Origin: Actinomycetes bacterium
GTDB taxonomy: Bacteria > Actinomycetota > Actinomycetes > Mycobacteriales > Mycobacteriaceae
Direction of reading: 5' to 3'
Length of the DNA stretch: 14,622 nt
Assembly: GCA_023460175.1 (NCBI GenBank)
Contig: JAEWRC010000074.1
Coordinates: forward strand, 1 to 14,622
Shown here: positions 13,685-14,622 of the stretch, in pieces
Layout: each line of letters starts with the position of its first letter
How positions within the stretch are numbered: position 1 is the first letter of the stretch
Position numbers and translations under genes: made by a program
The notes under the pieces: generated by a model
What the model saw: the letters and a program-made list of their open reading frames with translations, nothing else
Database searches by the model: none
What the model was told of the DNA's origin: nothing

Positions 13685-14452
13685 ATGCCACCCAACGCCT
13701 TTCACCCCGCCCTCGACCGCAACGGCGCACACCGCGCCGCCCACACCGCCATCACCGACTTCACAGCCCTCGGCATCACCCTGCCCAAACAGGCCACCAC
13801 CGCGCACGCAGCGCTCACCGCCCACGAAGCACGCGCACCGCAATCCACCATCAACGTCCGCGAGCTCTACGTCAACAACGCCACCGACAAGGCGATCAAC
13901 GAAGCCCTGGCCTACAACGCCACCCACAACGACCGCCGTAACGCCTGGACCCAAGCCCGCGCCGACCTCGGCATCGCCACCATCCGCGCACTCATCAACA
14001 ACGCCGACGAACTACACCCACAACTCGCCAGCCTCGCCGAACCCATCATCGAGAACATCACCGCCGCAGCCCAACTCAACGACGGACTGACCGCACTCGT
14101 CCGCGACGGCCGCACCAAAGACGCCGAACTGCTCGCCCACGCCGAACACCACACCACCCAACTCGAACACCTCTACGCGCTGTACGCCGACTACTGCACA
14201 CCACCCGACATCGAAACCGAGTTCGGCGGCTACACCGCCACCCACTGGAGCAACCCCCGCACGGTCCACAGCCACGACAAAGGCGACACCCAATGGGAAG
14301 CCTGGCGCGCCGGCATCCGCGCGGGCGGACAACTCTGGTACCCCACCTGGCAGCAAGCCGCCGACACCGCCAACGCAGCCCTCACACAATGGCGGCGCGA
14401 GAACCCCCGCCAACCCGCAGTAGGAGGAATCACCGCCTTCACCACCACCTAG
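13685..14452 (+). CDS. Hypothetical alanine-rich helical protein (255 residues)
   Basis: ATG start with TAGGAAA about 8 nt upstream. Residues 1-170 are almost wholly helical and Ala/Asn/Thr-rich (QATTAHAALTAHEARA, NNATDKAINEALAYNATHNDRRNAW, ELLAHAEHHTTQLEHLYALY). The last 85 residues contain aromatic motifs (EFGGYTATHWSNP, QWEAWRAGIRAGGQLWYPTWQQA) suggesting a folded end domain. There is no signal peptide or membrane segment. It may be structural or a scaffold-like protein, judged only from composition and position at the start of what may be the late region. I do not recognise the family. Confidence 0.65.
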   Translation: MPPNAFHPALDRNGAHRAAHTAITDFTALGITLPKQATTAHAALTAHEARAPQSTINVRELYVNNATDKAINEALAYNATHNDRRNAWTQARADLGIATIRALINNADELHPQLASLAEPIIENITAAAQLNDGLTALVRDGRTKDAELLAHAEHHTTQLEHLYALYADYCTPPDIETEFGGYTATHWSNPRTVHSHDKGDTQWEAWRAGIRAGGQLWYPTWQQAADTANAALTQWRRENPRQPAVGGITAFTTT

Positions 14453-14499
14453 ACCAGGGAGCGGGCCGTCAACCGACCCCACAAGCCGGAAGGACAGTC

Positions 14500-14622
14500 A
14501 TGACGGGCTCACAACGAGGCCTCCTTACCCAGAGCTGTACCTGCGGCCCGCACCCCACCCCCGCTACCCCCAAGTCGGAAGGACCAGCCACGGCCGGCAT
14601 TGACGCTCAGATCGGCTACGGG
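14500..14622 (+). CDS. Start of an unknown gene, cut by the right edge
   Basis: An open frame of 41 codons from an ATG with a strong GGAAGGA site 5 nt upstream. The visible part has SCTCGPHPTP near residues 12-21 and small residues after it. Nothing more can be said; the rest is outside the window. The 47-bp gap before it is the largest between rightward genes in the element. Confidence 0.55.
   Translation, partial: MTGSQRGLLTQSCTCGPHPTPATPKSEGPATAGIDAQIGYG

Larger units (their letters stand above)
6411..14622. mobile_element. Left part of an integrated genetic element (phage satellite, prophage-like element or integrated plasmid)
   Basis: It starts at the 3' end of tRNA-Arg and runs past the right edge. 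Contents are a tyrosine integrase and XRE repressor leftward, then an excisionase-like HTH protein, prim-pol, SF3 helicase, WhiB-like protein and many small genes rightward from a divergent control region. Host-type gene order ends at the tRNA pair. Short overlapping genes and the strong C-over-G bias of the right part also mark it as foreign. A second copy of the tRNA 3' end (attR) is not seen in the window. Prim-pol plus D5-type helicase after int/xis is common in actinobacterial phage satellites and phiRv1-type elements; without capsid, terminase or conjugation genes the class cannot be settled. Confidence 0.85.

Noticed and set aside
13433..13954. Glycine/valine-rich minus-strand frame in the element
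   Set aside because: It is the complement of the very C-rich coding strand, which produces Gly/Val-rich shadows. The plus-strand genes have ribosome sites and tight spacing.
6411..14622. Second copy of the tRNA-Arg 3' end (attR) or a CRISPR array
   Set aside because: Reading through the element I found no copy of the T-arm and acceptor sequence and no regularly spaced repeats with unique spacers. The only array is the iteron-like one in the helicase gene.

Overview
This window looks like a chromosome segment of a mycobacterium (Mycobacterium or Mycolicibacterium). The DNA is GC-rich. The block lipE - echA21 - small lipoprotein gene - hisC2 matches my recollection of the Rv3775 - Rv3774 - Rv3772 neighbourhood of M. 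tuberculosis, and several genes show the leaderless starts (a TANNNT -10 box 6-8 nt before ATG) typical of the group. I had no database access, so all family names rest on motifs and recalled family features.

Left part, 1-1357. A minus-strand pair: a DUF692/MNIO-type enzyme (cut by the window edge) preceded by a TIGR04222-type membrane protein whose last 34 residues are almost only Gly and Cys. The two overlap by ATGA. The arrangement fits a peptide-modifying enzyme with a membrane-anchored Cys-rich substrate. A perfect 20-bp palindrome sits in the control region between this pair and the next gene.

Host core, 1358-6410. A plus-strand MFS transporter ends in a 4-bp tail-to-tail overlap with lipE. 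lipE, echA21, a small lipoprotein gene and hisC2 lie on the minus strand and probably form one transcription unit starting from a leaderless hisC2. Then come tRNA-Ser(GCT) and tRNA-Arg(ACG), both with encoded CCA.

Integrated element, about 6411 to beyond the right edge. It begins at the 3' end of tRNA-Arg. Leftward: a tyrosine integrase preceded by an overlapping XRE repressor gene. Rightward: at least 13 tightly packed genes, most joined by start/stop overlaps (ATGA, GTGA, TTGA, TGATG): excisionase-like HTH protein, small ORFs, a zinc-ribbon protein, an AEP-type primase-polymerase, an SF3/D5-type replicative helicase, a WhiB-like Fe-S protein, small proteins, a second HTH protein, and two unknown genes with a third cut by the edge. 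The layout (int - repressor / xis - prim-pol - helicase - small genes) resembles phage satellites or prophage-like elements such as phiRv1. No capsid, terminase or attR is in view, so the exact class stays open.

Most notable signals: (1) a symmetric array of 9-bp iteron-like repeats (CCTGTGCCA) inside the helicase gene at 11791-11954, a candidate replication origin embedded in the rep coding sequence; (2) the MNIO enzyme with the Gly/Cys-tailed membrane protein; (3) an element-borne WhiB protein with an altered GVWGG loop; (4) a strongly C-rich, G-poor coding strand after about 12.5 kb.
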